Shown here piece by piece: positions 1-7,157 of a stretch of DNA of 64,000 bases. The notes below the pieces were generated by a model. That model worked only from the letters and a program-made list of their open reading frames with translations, made no database searches and had not been told where the DNA came from. Numbering within the stretch: the stretch's first letter is position 1; each line of letters opens with the position of its first letter. The stretch covers positions 1 to 64,000 of the forward strand of contig PXQU01000001.1 in the NCBI GenBank assembly GCA_003021785.1. Direction: 5' to 3'. Both the position numbers and the translations under genes were made by a program. The stretch comes from Halobacteriales archaeon QH_7_65_31. Its GTDB lineage: Archaea; Halobacteriota; Halobacteria; Halobacteriales; Haloarculaceae.

Positions 1-279
1 GACATCCTCGAGCATGGTCGCCGTATCGGTGGCGGCGTACACCGGTGCGCCATGGGCGAGAGCGTCGCCGAGTGACTGGTAATGATCGAGGTGGGCGTGG
101 GTGAGACAGATCGCGGAGAGATACTCGCCGGTGTCCTCGTCGAGGAGATCGTCCGTCGAGACGTTCTGGCCAGCATCGACGAGCACGCAGACTGTCTGGT
201 CGGTAAGCAACCCATCGATCCGCAGGACGACGGATTCGCGCCCGGAATGTGGATTCGCGTGCTGGAACTGGATCTCCAT
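1..279 (-). CDS. Metallo-beta-lactamase-fold hydrolase, N-terminal part (runs off the window)
   Basis: The frame is open from the window edge to an ATG at 279 and gives the first 93 residues. Residues 60-66 read THAHLDH, the HxHxDH zinc-binding signature of the metallo-beta-lactamase fold (His61, His63, Asp65, His66). Before it lies the usual beta-strand pair with LVDAG around residues 33-37. Family members hydrolyse thioesters, lactones, phosphodiesters or RNA with two zinc ions; which substrate applies here cannot be told because the C-terminal two thirds are missing. It is divergent from the amidohydrolase, with 138 bases between the two starts, and that gap holds AT-rich stretches (cgatatatt-like) that could serve both promoters. 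Confidence 0.85.
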   Translation of the reverse strand, partial: MEIQFQHANPHSGRESVVLRIDGLLTDQTVCVLVDAGQNVSTDDLLDEDTGEYLSAICLTHAHLDHYQSLGDALAHGAPVYAATDTATMLEDV

Positions 280-417
280 GATATATCATCCATCGATAGG
301 CGACGGTATATATTATTCCTCCGTGGTTGGTCAGCGCCGCGTTGTAGGAACGAACCATTGACAACCGCGACCAGCCGGCTCCCGAACGCTTACCGACGCC
401 CCCGTCAATCCTCCGGT

Positions 418-1947
418 ATGACAGCACCAGCCGACACGATTCTCACCAACGCCGAGGTGCACACCCTCGGCGACCCGGACGAGACGTACGGAGCGGTCGC
501 GATTCGCGACGGGCGCGTCGTCAGACTCGCAGACAGCTACGAGATCGAGTTCCTCGACGGGACGACGACTGAGACCATCGACTGCGAGGGCGGCGTCGTG
601 CTCCCCGGCTTCATCGACGCACACACCCATCTGGAGATGGTCGGTCGCCATCTCGTCCACGCCGACCTGCGCGACGTCTCCTCGCCGGAAGAAGCCGTGG
701 AACGGCTCCGCGATCGCAGCGATGAAACCGACGGCCCGGTGCTCGGCTACGGCTACGACGAATCGACTTGGGACGAGTCGCGGTATCTCACGAGCGCAGA
801 GCTGGACGCCGTCGCCGACGACCGGCCCGTCGTCGCCTTCCGCGAGGACATGCACACCGCCTCGGTCAACGGGCACGCGCTCGACAGCTACCGCGAGGCG
901 ATGCCCGAGGAGGACATCCAGACCGAAGGAGGGGAGCCGACGGGCGTGCTCGTCGAGGAGGCGGTCGAGCCGCTCTTTTCGGCGTTCGAACCCGGTATCG
1001 ACGGGACCGAGGAGCTACTCCGTGCCGCACAGGAGCGGGCGAACGCACTCGGCGTGACCGGAATCCACGACATGTGTCGGCGGAGCCACAAGCCGCGCGT
1101 CTTCCGGACGCTCGACGCGCGCGACGAGCTGACCCTTCGCGTCCGGCTCAACTACTGGGTGGACCACACGGACGCCGTCGTCGAGACGGGGCTGCGCTCC
1201 GGACACGGGAGTAGGATGGTCCAGACGGGTGCGATAAAGACGTTCACCGACGGGAGCTTCGGGGGACGGACGGCGAAGCTCCGTGAGCCGTACGCCGACG
1301 CTGACGAAGCAAGCGACGGCCAGTGGGTCGTCAGTCCCGACGAGCTGGCGGGGCTGGTCGCCGACGCCGCCGATTCGGGGCTTCAGTTCACCGCCCACGC
1401 CATCGGTGACGCGGCGGTCGCGGAGACGCTCGACGCGCTCGGTGAGCACGACGCGGCTCGACTCCGCCATCGGGTCGAACACGCCGAACTCCTGACCGGC
1501 GATCTCGTCTCGCGGTTCGTCGAGACGGGAGCCGTCGCCTCCGTCCAACCGAACTTCCTGAAGTGGGCGCGCGAGGGCGGGCTGTACGAGTCCCGGCTCG
1601 GTGAGCGTTACCGCGAGGTGATGCCGTTCCGCGAGCTACTGGACGCCGGTGTTCCACTCGCGTTCGGCTCCGACTGTATGCCGCTCGACCCGCTGTTCGG
1701 GATCGAGCAGGCGATCACCGCACCCGAGCCGAGCCAGCGGCTCACGGTGACCGAGGCGCTGCGCGCGTACACCCGCGGCGGGGCCTACGCAGCTGGGCGC
1801 GAGACCGAGCTCGGCACGCTCGAAGTCGGCAAGCGGGCGGATATCGCTGTGCTCGACGAGTCACCGTGGACGGTGGATGCAGACAGCGTCGCCGAGATCG
1901 ACGTGGTCCGAACACTCGTGGACGGAGAGACGGTGTACGCCGGCTGA
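418..1947 (+). CDS. Amidohydrolase family protein (YtcJ-like, amidohydrolase 3)
   Basis: A 509-residue metal-dependent hydrolase of the TIM-barrel amidohydrolase superfamily, probably cytoplasmic and acting on an amide or N-acyl bond. The N-terminal beta-sandwich (about residues 8-65) leads into GFIDAHTHLE (64-73), whose His69 and His71 are the first metal ligands. FTDGSFGGRTAKL, HAIGDAAV, RVEHAEL and FGSDCMPLDPLFGIEQAI follow in the order seen in the YtcJ subgroup. The C-terminus (ELGTLEVGKRADIAVLD) closes the sandwich domain. The frame stays open upstream to position 82, but that part overlaps the divergent hydrolase gene and has no homology-like features; the ATG at 418 gives the family start. 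The substrate is unknown. Confidence 0.88.
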   Translation: MTAPADTILTNAEVHTLGDPDETYGAVAIRDGRVVRLADSYEIEFLDGTTTETIDCEGGVVLPGFIDAHTHLEMVGRHLVHADLRDVSSPEEAVERLRDRSDETDGPVLGYGYDESTWDESRYLTSAELDAVADDRPVVAFREDMHTASVNGHALDSYREAMPEEDIQTEGGEPTGVLVEEAVEPLFSAFEPGIDGTEELLRAAQERANALGVTGIHDMCRRSHKPRVFRTLDARDELTLRVRLNYWVDHTDAVVETGLRSGHGSRMVQTGAIKTFTDGSFGGRTAKLREPYADADEASDGQWVVSPDELAGLVADAADSGLQFTAHAIGDAAVAETLDALGEHDAARLRHRVEHAELLTGDLVSRFVETGAVASVQPNFLKWAREGGLYESRLGERYREVMPFRELLDAGVPLAFGSDCMPLDPLFGIEQAITAPEPSQRLTVTEALRAYTRGGAYAAGRETELGTLEVGKRADIAVLDESPWTVDADSVAEIDVVRTLVDGETVYAG

Positions 1948-1991
1948 TTTTTGCGCCTCCACGACTCCGTGTGCTGTTTCGAGGCTACCAC

Positions 1992-2153
1992 ATATCGGGG
2001 AACGACGAGTCTGTTACGCTCGACGTAGCGGTTGGTCTCCTCGACGATCCCGTCTTTCGTATGGCCCTGTTCGCAGAAGTCACGAAGCTCGTTCGGATCG
2101 AGATCGCGAAGCTTCGTCTCTTCTCGGAGGGCGCGGCGATCTGTCGCTGGAGA
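1992..2153 (-). pseudogene. Coding-like fragment next to the CRISPR array, family not recognised
   Basis: On the minus strand this stretch reads as an open, protein-like frame containing KLRDLDPNELRDFCEQGH and IVEETNRYVERNRLVVPRY, with haloarchaeal acidic/basic balance and GC-rich third positions. It has no start codon of its own in a sensible place, runs backwards into the antisense of the amidohydrolase, and is cut at the other side by the first CRISPR repeat at 2158. I read it as a remnant of a gene truncated when the array arrived or when cas or leader sequence was lost. It may be chance; I do not recognise the family. It occupies the place where the CRISPR leader should be. Confidence 0.3.
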
Positions 2154-2157
2154 TCGG

Positions 2158-2834
2158 GTTACAGACGAACCCTCGTGGGGTTGAAGCAGCTTGATGACGG
2201 AGTCGACCGCGAGTAGCGCCGGTTACAGACGAACCCTCGTGGGGTTGAAGTGGGACCAGCGATTCCGTGCGGTTGCGACTCGATCGTTACAGACGAACCC
2301 CTGTGGGATTGAAGCATGTCGTGGATCTCTCCGACGGAGGACGAGGCGGTTACAGACGAACCCTTGTGGGATTGAAGCGCCGTTGACGGTGTTATCATCG
2401 CCGACCACGTGCCGCGTTACAGACGAACTCTCGTGGGGTTGAAGCAGCCGCTCGAAGTAGTGGCTCCTCGATAGGCTGATGTTACAGACGAACCCTTGTG
2501 GGGTTGAAGCATGATCTTCGCGTTCGCTCGGACGGCAGGAAACACGGTTACAGACGAACCCTTGTGGGATTGAAGCAAACAGCTTCGCGAGCGCGTCGCG
2601 AATCAAGGGGGTTACAGACGAACTCTTGTGAGGTTGAAGCGCGTCTCGGAGCTTGAGGTAGACTGGAATCCCGCGTTACAGACGAACCACTGTGGGATTG
2701 AAGCAGGAGATAGTCGTACTCAAGCGCGTTCTGGGTCGAGTTACAGACGAACCCTCGTGGGGTTGAAGTACGCCGTGGTTTGCGGACCGCCTGACCGAAC
2801 GCGCATTTCAGACGAAACGCTGCACAGTCGAAAA
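2158..2834 (+). CRISPR. CRISPR array, haloarchaeal type I-B-like repeat, 10 repeats plus a degenerate terminal repeat
   Basis: Thirty-base repeats of the form GTTACAGACGAAC...TTGAAGC start at 2158, 2222, 2286, 2349, 2416, 2481, 2547, 2611, 2675 and 2740. They are separated by unique spacers of 33-37 bases. A decayed copy lies at 2805-2834 (keeps CAGACGAA and TCGAA) after a 35-base spacer. The GAAGC-type 3' end is the crRNA 5' handle of halobacterial I-B systems, so transcription is left to right, the leader side is about 1950-2157 and the degenerate repeat marks the old end. The repeats are not uniform: positions 14-17, 21, 23 and 30 vary. No cas gene is in the window, so this is an orphan array here, perhaps served by a system elsewhere in the genome. 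Confidence 0.97.
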
Positions 2835-2916
2835 CAGCTTCAACACCAACGCACCCAACGTCGACCCGAACTCGTTCGGCCCAACGGTCAGACGTGTCCC
2901 GCGTCTCTTGTACAGT

Positions 2917-3198
2917 ATGCGCCCGGTCGAAACACGGCAACTGTTCAGAGAGGAACTGGTGTTCCCGACGACGCGTCGGGCAGCGATCGAGCAGGTCGGT
3001 GAGCGGGAACTCGACGCGCCGAACGGTGACGGAGAGCTGGTAGCGACCGCGCTCCGAGCGTGCCCGGAACGCGAGTTCGAGACCGCAGCCGGGCTCTACG
3101 CCGAGATGATGGAGTTCCTCGACCCCACCTTCGTCGGTAGGGTCGGCTACGATGACCGCGGCGGAGTCCACGAGGACCGGATCGCGATGTCACTGTAG
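2917..3198 (+). CDS. Small conserved haloarchaeal protein (DUF5789-like)
   Basis: A 93-residue acidic soluble protein with no signal peptide or membrane segment. It has the look of the small haloarchaeal DUF5789 group: an opening LF-type helix, FPTTRRAAIEQVG near residues 16-28, an ELDAPNGDGE turn, and a C-terminal EFLDPTFVGRVGYDDRGG. That family assignment is from memory of the pattern, not a search. I chose the ATG at 2917; a TTG nine bases upstream would add three residues. It lies 82 bases after the degenerate CRISPR repeat and has no obvious operon partner. Confidence 0.62.
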   Translation: MRPVETRQLFREELVFPTTRRAAIEQVGERELDAPNGDGELVATALRACPEREFETAAGLYAEMMEFLDPTFVGRVGYDDRGGVHEDRIAMSL

Positions 3199-3286
3199 CC
3201 GCGTTCGGCTCGTACCCCACCGATTCGGCTTGTACGTGTGCCGTCCCCGATCACCCACGGCTGTCGTCCTCACTCGTAACCACGGC

Positions 3287-3314
3287 GATTTATGATAGCG
3301 TGGCTGTCACCACG
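3287..3314 (+). promoter_or_regulatory. TATA box and inverted repeat upstream of the MoxR gene
   Basis: GATTTATGATA at 3287-3297 sits 21-31 bases before the ATG at 3318, the spacing for a leaderless haloarchaeal transcript. An inverted repeat CGTGG-6-CCACG at 3299-3314 falls between box and start, where a repressor would block initiation. Both are read by eye. Confidence 0.5.
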
Positions 3315-3317
3315 TGC

Positions 3318-4265
3318 ATGGATATCTCCGAGACGAGTGCAGCCTGTCAGGCCGTTCTCGATACGCTCCGTGGGGCGATCGTCGCAGACGACGCGTTCTT
3401 CGAGGACATCCTCGTCGGACTGTTATCGCGCGGGCACGTGCTCATCGAGGACGTACCCGGGACGGGGAAGACGCTCACCGCTCGCTCGATGGCGGCGGCA
3501 CTCGGACTCTCCTTCTCTCGCGTGCAGTTCACCCCTGATCTGCTCCCCTCGGACGTGACGGGGACGACCATCTACGACGAGGGGACCGCCGAGTTCGAGT
3601 TCTCCGAGGGACCGATCTTCGCGAACGTCGTCCTCGCCGACGAGATTAACCGCGCGCCGCCGAAGACGCAGGCCGCCCTGCTGGAGGCGATGGAAGAAGA
3701 GCAGGTGACCGTCGACGGAACGACGTACGAACTGCCATCGCCCTTCTTCCTCATCGCGACACAGAACCCCGTCGAGCAGTCGGGAAACTTCCCGCTTCCC
3801 GAGGCACAGCTCGATCGGTTCACCGTCAAGACCGCGATGGGCTATCCGGACACCGACGGCGAGATCGAGCTGCTGCAGCGGCGACGCGACCGGATCGAGC
3901 AGTCGCCGTCCGTCGAGCGGGTGCTCGACGCCGAGCGGGTGACCAGCGCGCGCGAGACGCCCGAATCGATTCGCGTCGATGACGATCTGCTCGCGTACAT
4001 GGCGTCGGTGACGCAGGCGACCCGGAGCGATCGCCGGGTCGAGATCGGCGTCTCGCCTCGCGGCACACAGCGACTGCTGGAGGCGACGCGTGCGGCCGCG
4101 ACGCTCGCCGAACGGGAGTTCGCCACGCCCGACGACGTGAAGCGGGTCGCGACGCCGGTGCTCGCACATCGTCTCGTGCTCACGCCGGACGCGACCGTCG
4201 AGAACGTCGCGAAAGGCGACGTGCTCGCGGACGTACTGAGCCGCGTGGACGTGCCGACGGTCTAA
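3318..4265 (+). CDS. MoxR-family AAA+ ATPase
   Basis: A 315-residue AAA+ ATPase of the MoxR class, cytoplasmic chaperone-like proteins that work with von Willebrand factor A (VWA) domain partners. Walker A is EDVPGTGKT, Walker B is VVLADEINRAPPKTQAALLEAMEE, sensor 1 is IATQNPVEQSG, and a C-terminal lid domain follows with VSPRGTQRLLEATRAAA. The ATG at 3318 was chosen over a GTG at 3300 because the TATA box then sits about 27 bases upstream and the family starts here. The usual DUF58, VWA or transglutaminase partners are absent on both sides: the next three genes are an ABC exporter on the other strand. So its client is not shown by context. Confidence 0.92.
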   Translation: MDISETSAACQAVLDTLRGAIVADDAFFEDILVGLLSRGHVLIEDVPGTGKTLTARSMAAALGLSFSRVQFTPDLLPSDVTGTTIYDEGTAEFEFSEGPIFANVVLADEINRAPPKTQAALLEAMEEEQVTVDGTTYELPSPFFLIATQNPVEQSGNFPLPEAQLDRFTVKTAMGYPDTDGEIELLQRRRDRIEQSPSVERVLDAERVTSARETPESIRVDDDLLAYMASVTQATRSDRRVEIGVSPRGTQRLLEATRAAATLAEREFATPDDVKRVATPVLAHRLVLTPDATVENVAKGDVLADVLSRVDVPTV

Positions 4266-4271
4266 CGAGAC

Positions 4272-5087
4272 TCAGAGGTCGCTCTCGTCGAACCGTCGGT
4301 AGCCGACGACGAACGGAACTGCGCCCCACGCGAGAAGCGCGACGACCGCGACGATCGGGGAGACGAACCAGCCGCTCTGTGCCGGCGCGGCGAGCAGTGG
4401 TCCCTCCCCGAGCAGCTGGACGAGCAGATACTCGACGGCGGTATCGGGGAGGATGAACGTCACGAACTGCGCCCACGTCGGCGGATCGGCGAGCGCGCCG
4501 GGCTGGAGCCGGAACAGCAGCACGACGACCGCATTAACGACCTGTGCGCCAAACACGACGAGTCCGAGATACGCACCGAAGGCCGCGGTGATGACCCGTC
4601 GTGTCGTTGATATTCCCATCGACAGCCCCGTCGCGAGGAGGAGAAACACCCCGCCGTAGCCGATCGCGACGGCGGCGAGACCGATGAGTGCGATCGGGTC
4701 GAACCCGTCGAACGTCACGCTCGTGAGGACGCCCGCGAGGAGCGTCCCGAGACCGACGGCGGCCGCGAGTAGCCCCGTCCGGGCGGCGAGCTTTCCGACG
4801 GCGAGATCAAGCCGCGAGTGTGGCAGCGACAACGCGAGTGCCGCCGTCCCCGAGTCCCGTTCGCCGATGACCGACTCGTAGCCGAAGAGGACAGCGATCA
4901 GCGGCACGAGCAGAACGAACAGCGTCGCCAGCAGATCGAGATACGTCACGAACGCCGGGTCGTCGACGTAGAGGAGGACGGCCGCCAGCCCGAGATACGC
5001 GAGCAGGAAGACGGCAAAGAGCGCGATGGTCCCGCGGGCGCGGCGGGCGGTGCGAGCGTCGGTACGGGCGATCGCACGCCAGCTCAT
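4272..5087 (-). CDS. ABC-2 type transporter permease (second permease of the operon)
   Basis: A 271-residue membrane protein with about six hydrophobic segments, beginning MSWRAIARTDARTARR, a basic amphipathic start followed by the first membrane helix (FAVFLLAYLGLAAVLL). ESVIGERDSGTAALALSLPHSR is the cytoplasmic loop typical of ABC-2 permeases that contact the ATPase. It ends GYRRFDESDL, like its sister at 5134 (GGYLRFRGTDL), so the two are paralogues and probably pair as a heterodimer. It follows that gene by 46 bases on the same strand. Its stop is six bases from the convergent MoxR stop. The transported substrate is unknown. Confidence 0.9.
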   Translation of the reverse strand: MSWRAIARTDARTARRARGTIALFAVFLLAYLGLAAVLLYVDDPAFVTYLDLLATLFVLLVPLIAVLFGYESVIGERDSGTAALALSLPHSRLDLAVGKLAARTGLLAAAVGLGTLLAGVLTSVTFDGFDPIALIGLAAVAIGYGGVFLLLATGLSMGISTTRRVITAAFGAYLGLVVFGAQVVNAVVVLLFRLQPGALADPPTWAQFVTFILPDTAVEYLLVQLLGEGPLLAAPAQSGWFVSPIVAVVALLAWGAVPFVVGYRRFDESDL

Positions 5088-5133
5088 CGGCGATCACCGC
5101 CGGTCGGACGCGTCCGTACGTCCCGTGTGTCGG

Positions 5134-5952
5134 TCATAGATCCGTCCCCCGGAATCGCAGATAGCCACCGACGAGCGGGAGCGCGAACCACGCGAGCAGG
5201 AGGACGACAGCCGTCTCGCCGCCCAGATACCACGGCGCGTCGGGACCGAGGAACGGGCCCGTCTCGCGACCGACGACGAAGCTGGCGAGGATGCGGTCGT
5301 AGAGGAGCGACGGTTCGAGCCCGTAGACGAACAGCGCCCAGTCGGGCAGCCCGCCGGTCGCGGTCGTCAGTCCGAGAGAATCCAGCGCGAGTGCGAACAG
5401 CCCGCGGAGATTCGACCAGAAGGCGACGGCGACGACGACGCCGAACGCGCCGACGGTCGCGCGCCGCGGGGAGACCGTCAGCGTCGAGAGCGCCAGCGCG
5501 AGTGCGAACAGCGCCAGCGCGAACAGGAGCGTCGCCGACAGATAAACCAGTAGCTCGCCGCCGTCCACCGTCCCGAACGGGTACGAGACCAGCCATGCCC
5601 CGACGAGCGCGCCAGCGAGGATGGACCCGACGACGACCGCACCGCGCGCGACGAACTTCCCGACGAGCACGTCGCGCCGGGAGTGTGGCAGGGTGAGCAG
5701 CAGCGTCAGTCGTCCCGCCGCCCGGTCGCCGACGATGGCCCGGTAGCCGAACAGCAGCGCGAACGCCGTTATCAGGAGCGGCGTGATTCCCGACAGTCGG
5801 CGGGCGTACGTCACCATCGTCCCTCTGGGACTCGCGCCGGCAGCGTAGCCGCCGACAGCAAAGATGAACGCGACGAGCGCGATCGCTATCTTCACGGAGC
5901 GGCCGTCGACGAGGGTCGCGAACTCGCGGCGAGCGATCGGTCGCCACGACAT
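5134..5952 (-). CDS. ABC-2 type transporter permease (first permease of the operon)
   Basis: A 272-residue permease with about six membrane helices, starting MSWRPIARREFATLVDG. The loop YRAIVGDRAAGRLTLLLTLPHSRRD matches the coupling loop of its paralogue downstream. The ATG at 5952 overlaps the stop of the ATPase gene (TGATG), so translation is probably coupled; a GTG one codon earlier is the only nearby alternative. Together with the ATPase and the second permease it should form a drug, peptide or lipid exporter in the cytoplasmic membrane. Several haloarchaeal genomes carry such cassettes next to stress genes, but nothing here fixes the substrate. Confidence 0.9.
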   Translation of the reverse strand: MSWRPIARREFATLVDGRSVKIAIALVAFIFAVGGYAAGASPRGTMVTYARRLSGITPLLITAFALLFGYRAIVGDRAAGRLTLLLTLPHSRRDVLVGKFVARGAVVVGSILAGALVGAWLVSYPFGTVDGGELLVYLSATLLFALALFALALALSTLTVSPRRATVGAFGVVVAVAFWSNLRGLFALALDSLGLTTATGGLPDWALFVYGLEPSLLYDRILASFVVGRETGPFLGPDAPWYLGGETAVVLLLAWFALPLVGGYLRFRGTDL

Positions 5953-6863
5953 CACGCCGTTCCCCGCGTGTACTCGACGAAGAGATCTTCGAGCGAGGCC
6001 TCCTCCGTCGAGAAGTCGAGCACATCGACGCCGCGGTCCTCCAGCGCGACGAGCACGTCCACCTTCGCGTCGTTCTCACAGGTGACGCCGAACTGATCCT
6101 CCGATTCGAGCCACGCGGTGTCGACGCCGTCCGTCGCTTCGACGGCGGTGAGATGCGCCTCGTCGGGATCATCGACCGTGATGAGGAGCTTCGTCCCGCC
6201 GCCGGCCGTCTCGCGCAGCCCCTCGATGGTATCGACGGCCGCGAGCCGACCGTGGTGCATGATGCCGACGCGGTCACAGACCGCCTCCACCTGTTCGAGC
6301 ACGTGCGACGAGAAGAAGACGGTCGTCCCGCGCTCGTTTTCCGCGGTGAGTATCTCGCGCATCGCCTTCGCACCGTTCGGATCGAGTCCGCTCGTCGGCT
6401 CGTCGAGGACGAGCAGGTCCGGACTCCCGACGAGCGCCATCCCGAGGACGAGCCGCTGGGCCATCCCCTTCGAGTAGCCACCCGCCGGTCGGTCGGCCGC
6501 GTCGGTGATGTTGACCCGATCGAGCACGTCGAACGGCTCGCCGTCGACGCCTTTCGACTCCATGGCGAACTCGATATGCTCGCGACCGGTCAGCGACTCG
6601 TAGACGGAGTACCCCTCCGGCAGCACGCCCATGTGTTCGCGGGCGGCGACGCTGTCGGTCTGACAGTCCGAACCGAACACCTCGACCGTCCCCGTCGTCG
6701 GGCGGGCGAAGTCCAGTAGCATGTTGATCATCGTGGACTTGCCCGCGCCGTTGTGGCCGAGGAAGCCGAATATCTCCCCCTCCTCGACGGTGAGGTCGAT
6801 GCGGTCGACGGCGGTCACCGACCCGTACCGCTTCGTCACCTCTGTCGCGCGTATCGCTGCCAT
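5952..6863 (-). CDS. ABC transporter ATP-binding protein (ABC-2 exporter ATPase)
   Basis: A 303-residue ATPase that powers the two permeases after it. Walker A is GFLGHNGAGKST (about residues 33-44), the signature motif is the variant GGYSKGMAQRL, Walker B is LLVLDEPTSGLDP, and the switch histidine is in FFSSHVLEQVE. The C-terminal 80 residues form the DrrA-type extension, ending EEASLEDLFVEYTRGTA. It is closely similar to the ATPase at 37801-38730, which is in the second ABC-2 cassette of this window. First gene of a three-gene operon; a TATA box and a palindrome lie just upstream. Confidence 0.94.
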   Translation of the reverse strand: MAAIRATEVTKRYGSVTAVDRIDLTVEEGEIFGFLGHNGAGKSTMINMLLDFARPTTGTVEVFGSDCQTDSVAAREHMGVLPEGYSVYESLTGREHIEFAMESKGVDGEPFDVLDRVNITDAADRPAGGYSKGMAQRLVLGMALVGSPDLLVLDEPTSGLDPNGAKAMREILTAENERGTTVFFSSHVLEQVEAVCDRVGIMHHGRLAAVDTIEGLRETAGGGTKLLITVDDPDEAHLTAVEATDGVDTAWLESEDQFGVTCENDAKVDVLVALEDRGVDVLDFSTEEASLEDLFVEYTRGTA

Positions 6864-6865
6864 AC

Positions 6866-6879
6866 TGACCGTACGTTCA
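6866..6879 (-). promoter_or_regulatory. Candidate operator palindrome at the start of the ABC-2 operon
   Basis: TGAACGTACGGTCA on the minus strand is self-complementary except for one pair. It lies between the TATA box (6889-6900) and the start codon at 6863, that is, over the expected transcription start. A bound repressor here would block the exporter operon, a common design for drug-efflux genes. The regulator gene is not adjacent. Confidence 0.5.
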
Positions 6880-6888
6880 GAAACGCGA

Positions 6889-6900
6889 GGTATATGTTTT
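6889..6900 (-). promoter_or_regulatory. TATA box of the ABC-2 operon
   Basis: AAAACATATACC on the minus strand sits 26-37 bases before the ATG at 6863. That spacing fits an archaeal box with transcription starting at or next to the start codon. Confidence 0.6.
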
Positions 6901-6915
6901 CCGCTCGTCGCCGGC

Positions 6916-6969
6916 TCACTCGCGGTAGGCGTCCCGTCGGTGGCTCACCCGCTCTACCGTCCCGGTCTC
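6916..6969 (-). pseudogene. Severed 3' end of the secretion-ATPase gene, left of the island
   Basis: Read on the minus strand this piece ends ETGTVERVSHRRDAYRE and a stop. The complete gene at 9596-11665 ends ETGTVERVSHRRDAYK and a stop. The 41 bases 6929-6969 are identical to 9606-9646. The simplest reading is that this is the original 3' end of the ATPase gene, cut off when the island inserted, while the island supplied a replacement end to the intact copy. Only about 17 codons remain here. Confidence 0.8.
6929..6969. repeat. attL-like direct repeat (41 bp, left copy)
   Basis: The 41 bases are identical to 9606-9646 and in the same orientation. The identity begins and ends sharply, apart from scattered matches after the right edge. 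It marks the left boundary of an AT-rich insertion. Such repeats at a gene's 3' end are the product of site-specific integration that rebuilds the target gene. Confidence 0.85.
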
Positions 6970-7157
6970 ATTGGCGACATATCTACGCTCGCACAAGAGC
7001 AGAAGTAATTGTCAGACCAGTCGATCAGGCCGGATGCTCCCATCTGTAGTCAGTGGGGATCAAAAGTATTTAAATCCGCATTCTTGCTAGAAAACTCGTA
7101 TACCGATTGACCGACGGTGTCGTTGAACGAGGTACGAGAACTGTCGTATTGCCCCCG
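6970..7157. other. Gene-free left end of the island
   Basis: An AT-rich stretch with a tttaaatcc motif near 7069 and no convincing open frame on either strand. It could hold element control sequences or decayed genes; I see nothing definite. Confidence 0.4.

Noticed and set aside
82-417. N-terminal extension of the amidohydrolase to 82
   Set aside because: It overlaps the start of the divergent metallo-beta-lactamase-fold gene and shows no family features; the family begins at the ATG at 418.
2159-2606. Open frames inside the CRISPR array encoding repeated GFVCN/QTNPCGIE peptides
   Set aside because: They are translations of the repeats in each frame, not genes.
2158-2834. Reverse orientation of the CRISPR array
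   Set aside because: The GAAGC 3' end of the repeat and the degenerate copy at the right end both indicate left-to-right transcription.
5084-6481. Long Arg/Ser-rich frame antisense or shifted to the ABC-2 genes
   Set aside because: Its composition is that of a shadow frame of GC-rich coding DNA; the acidic, membrane-type frames are the genes.
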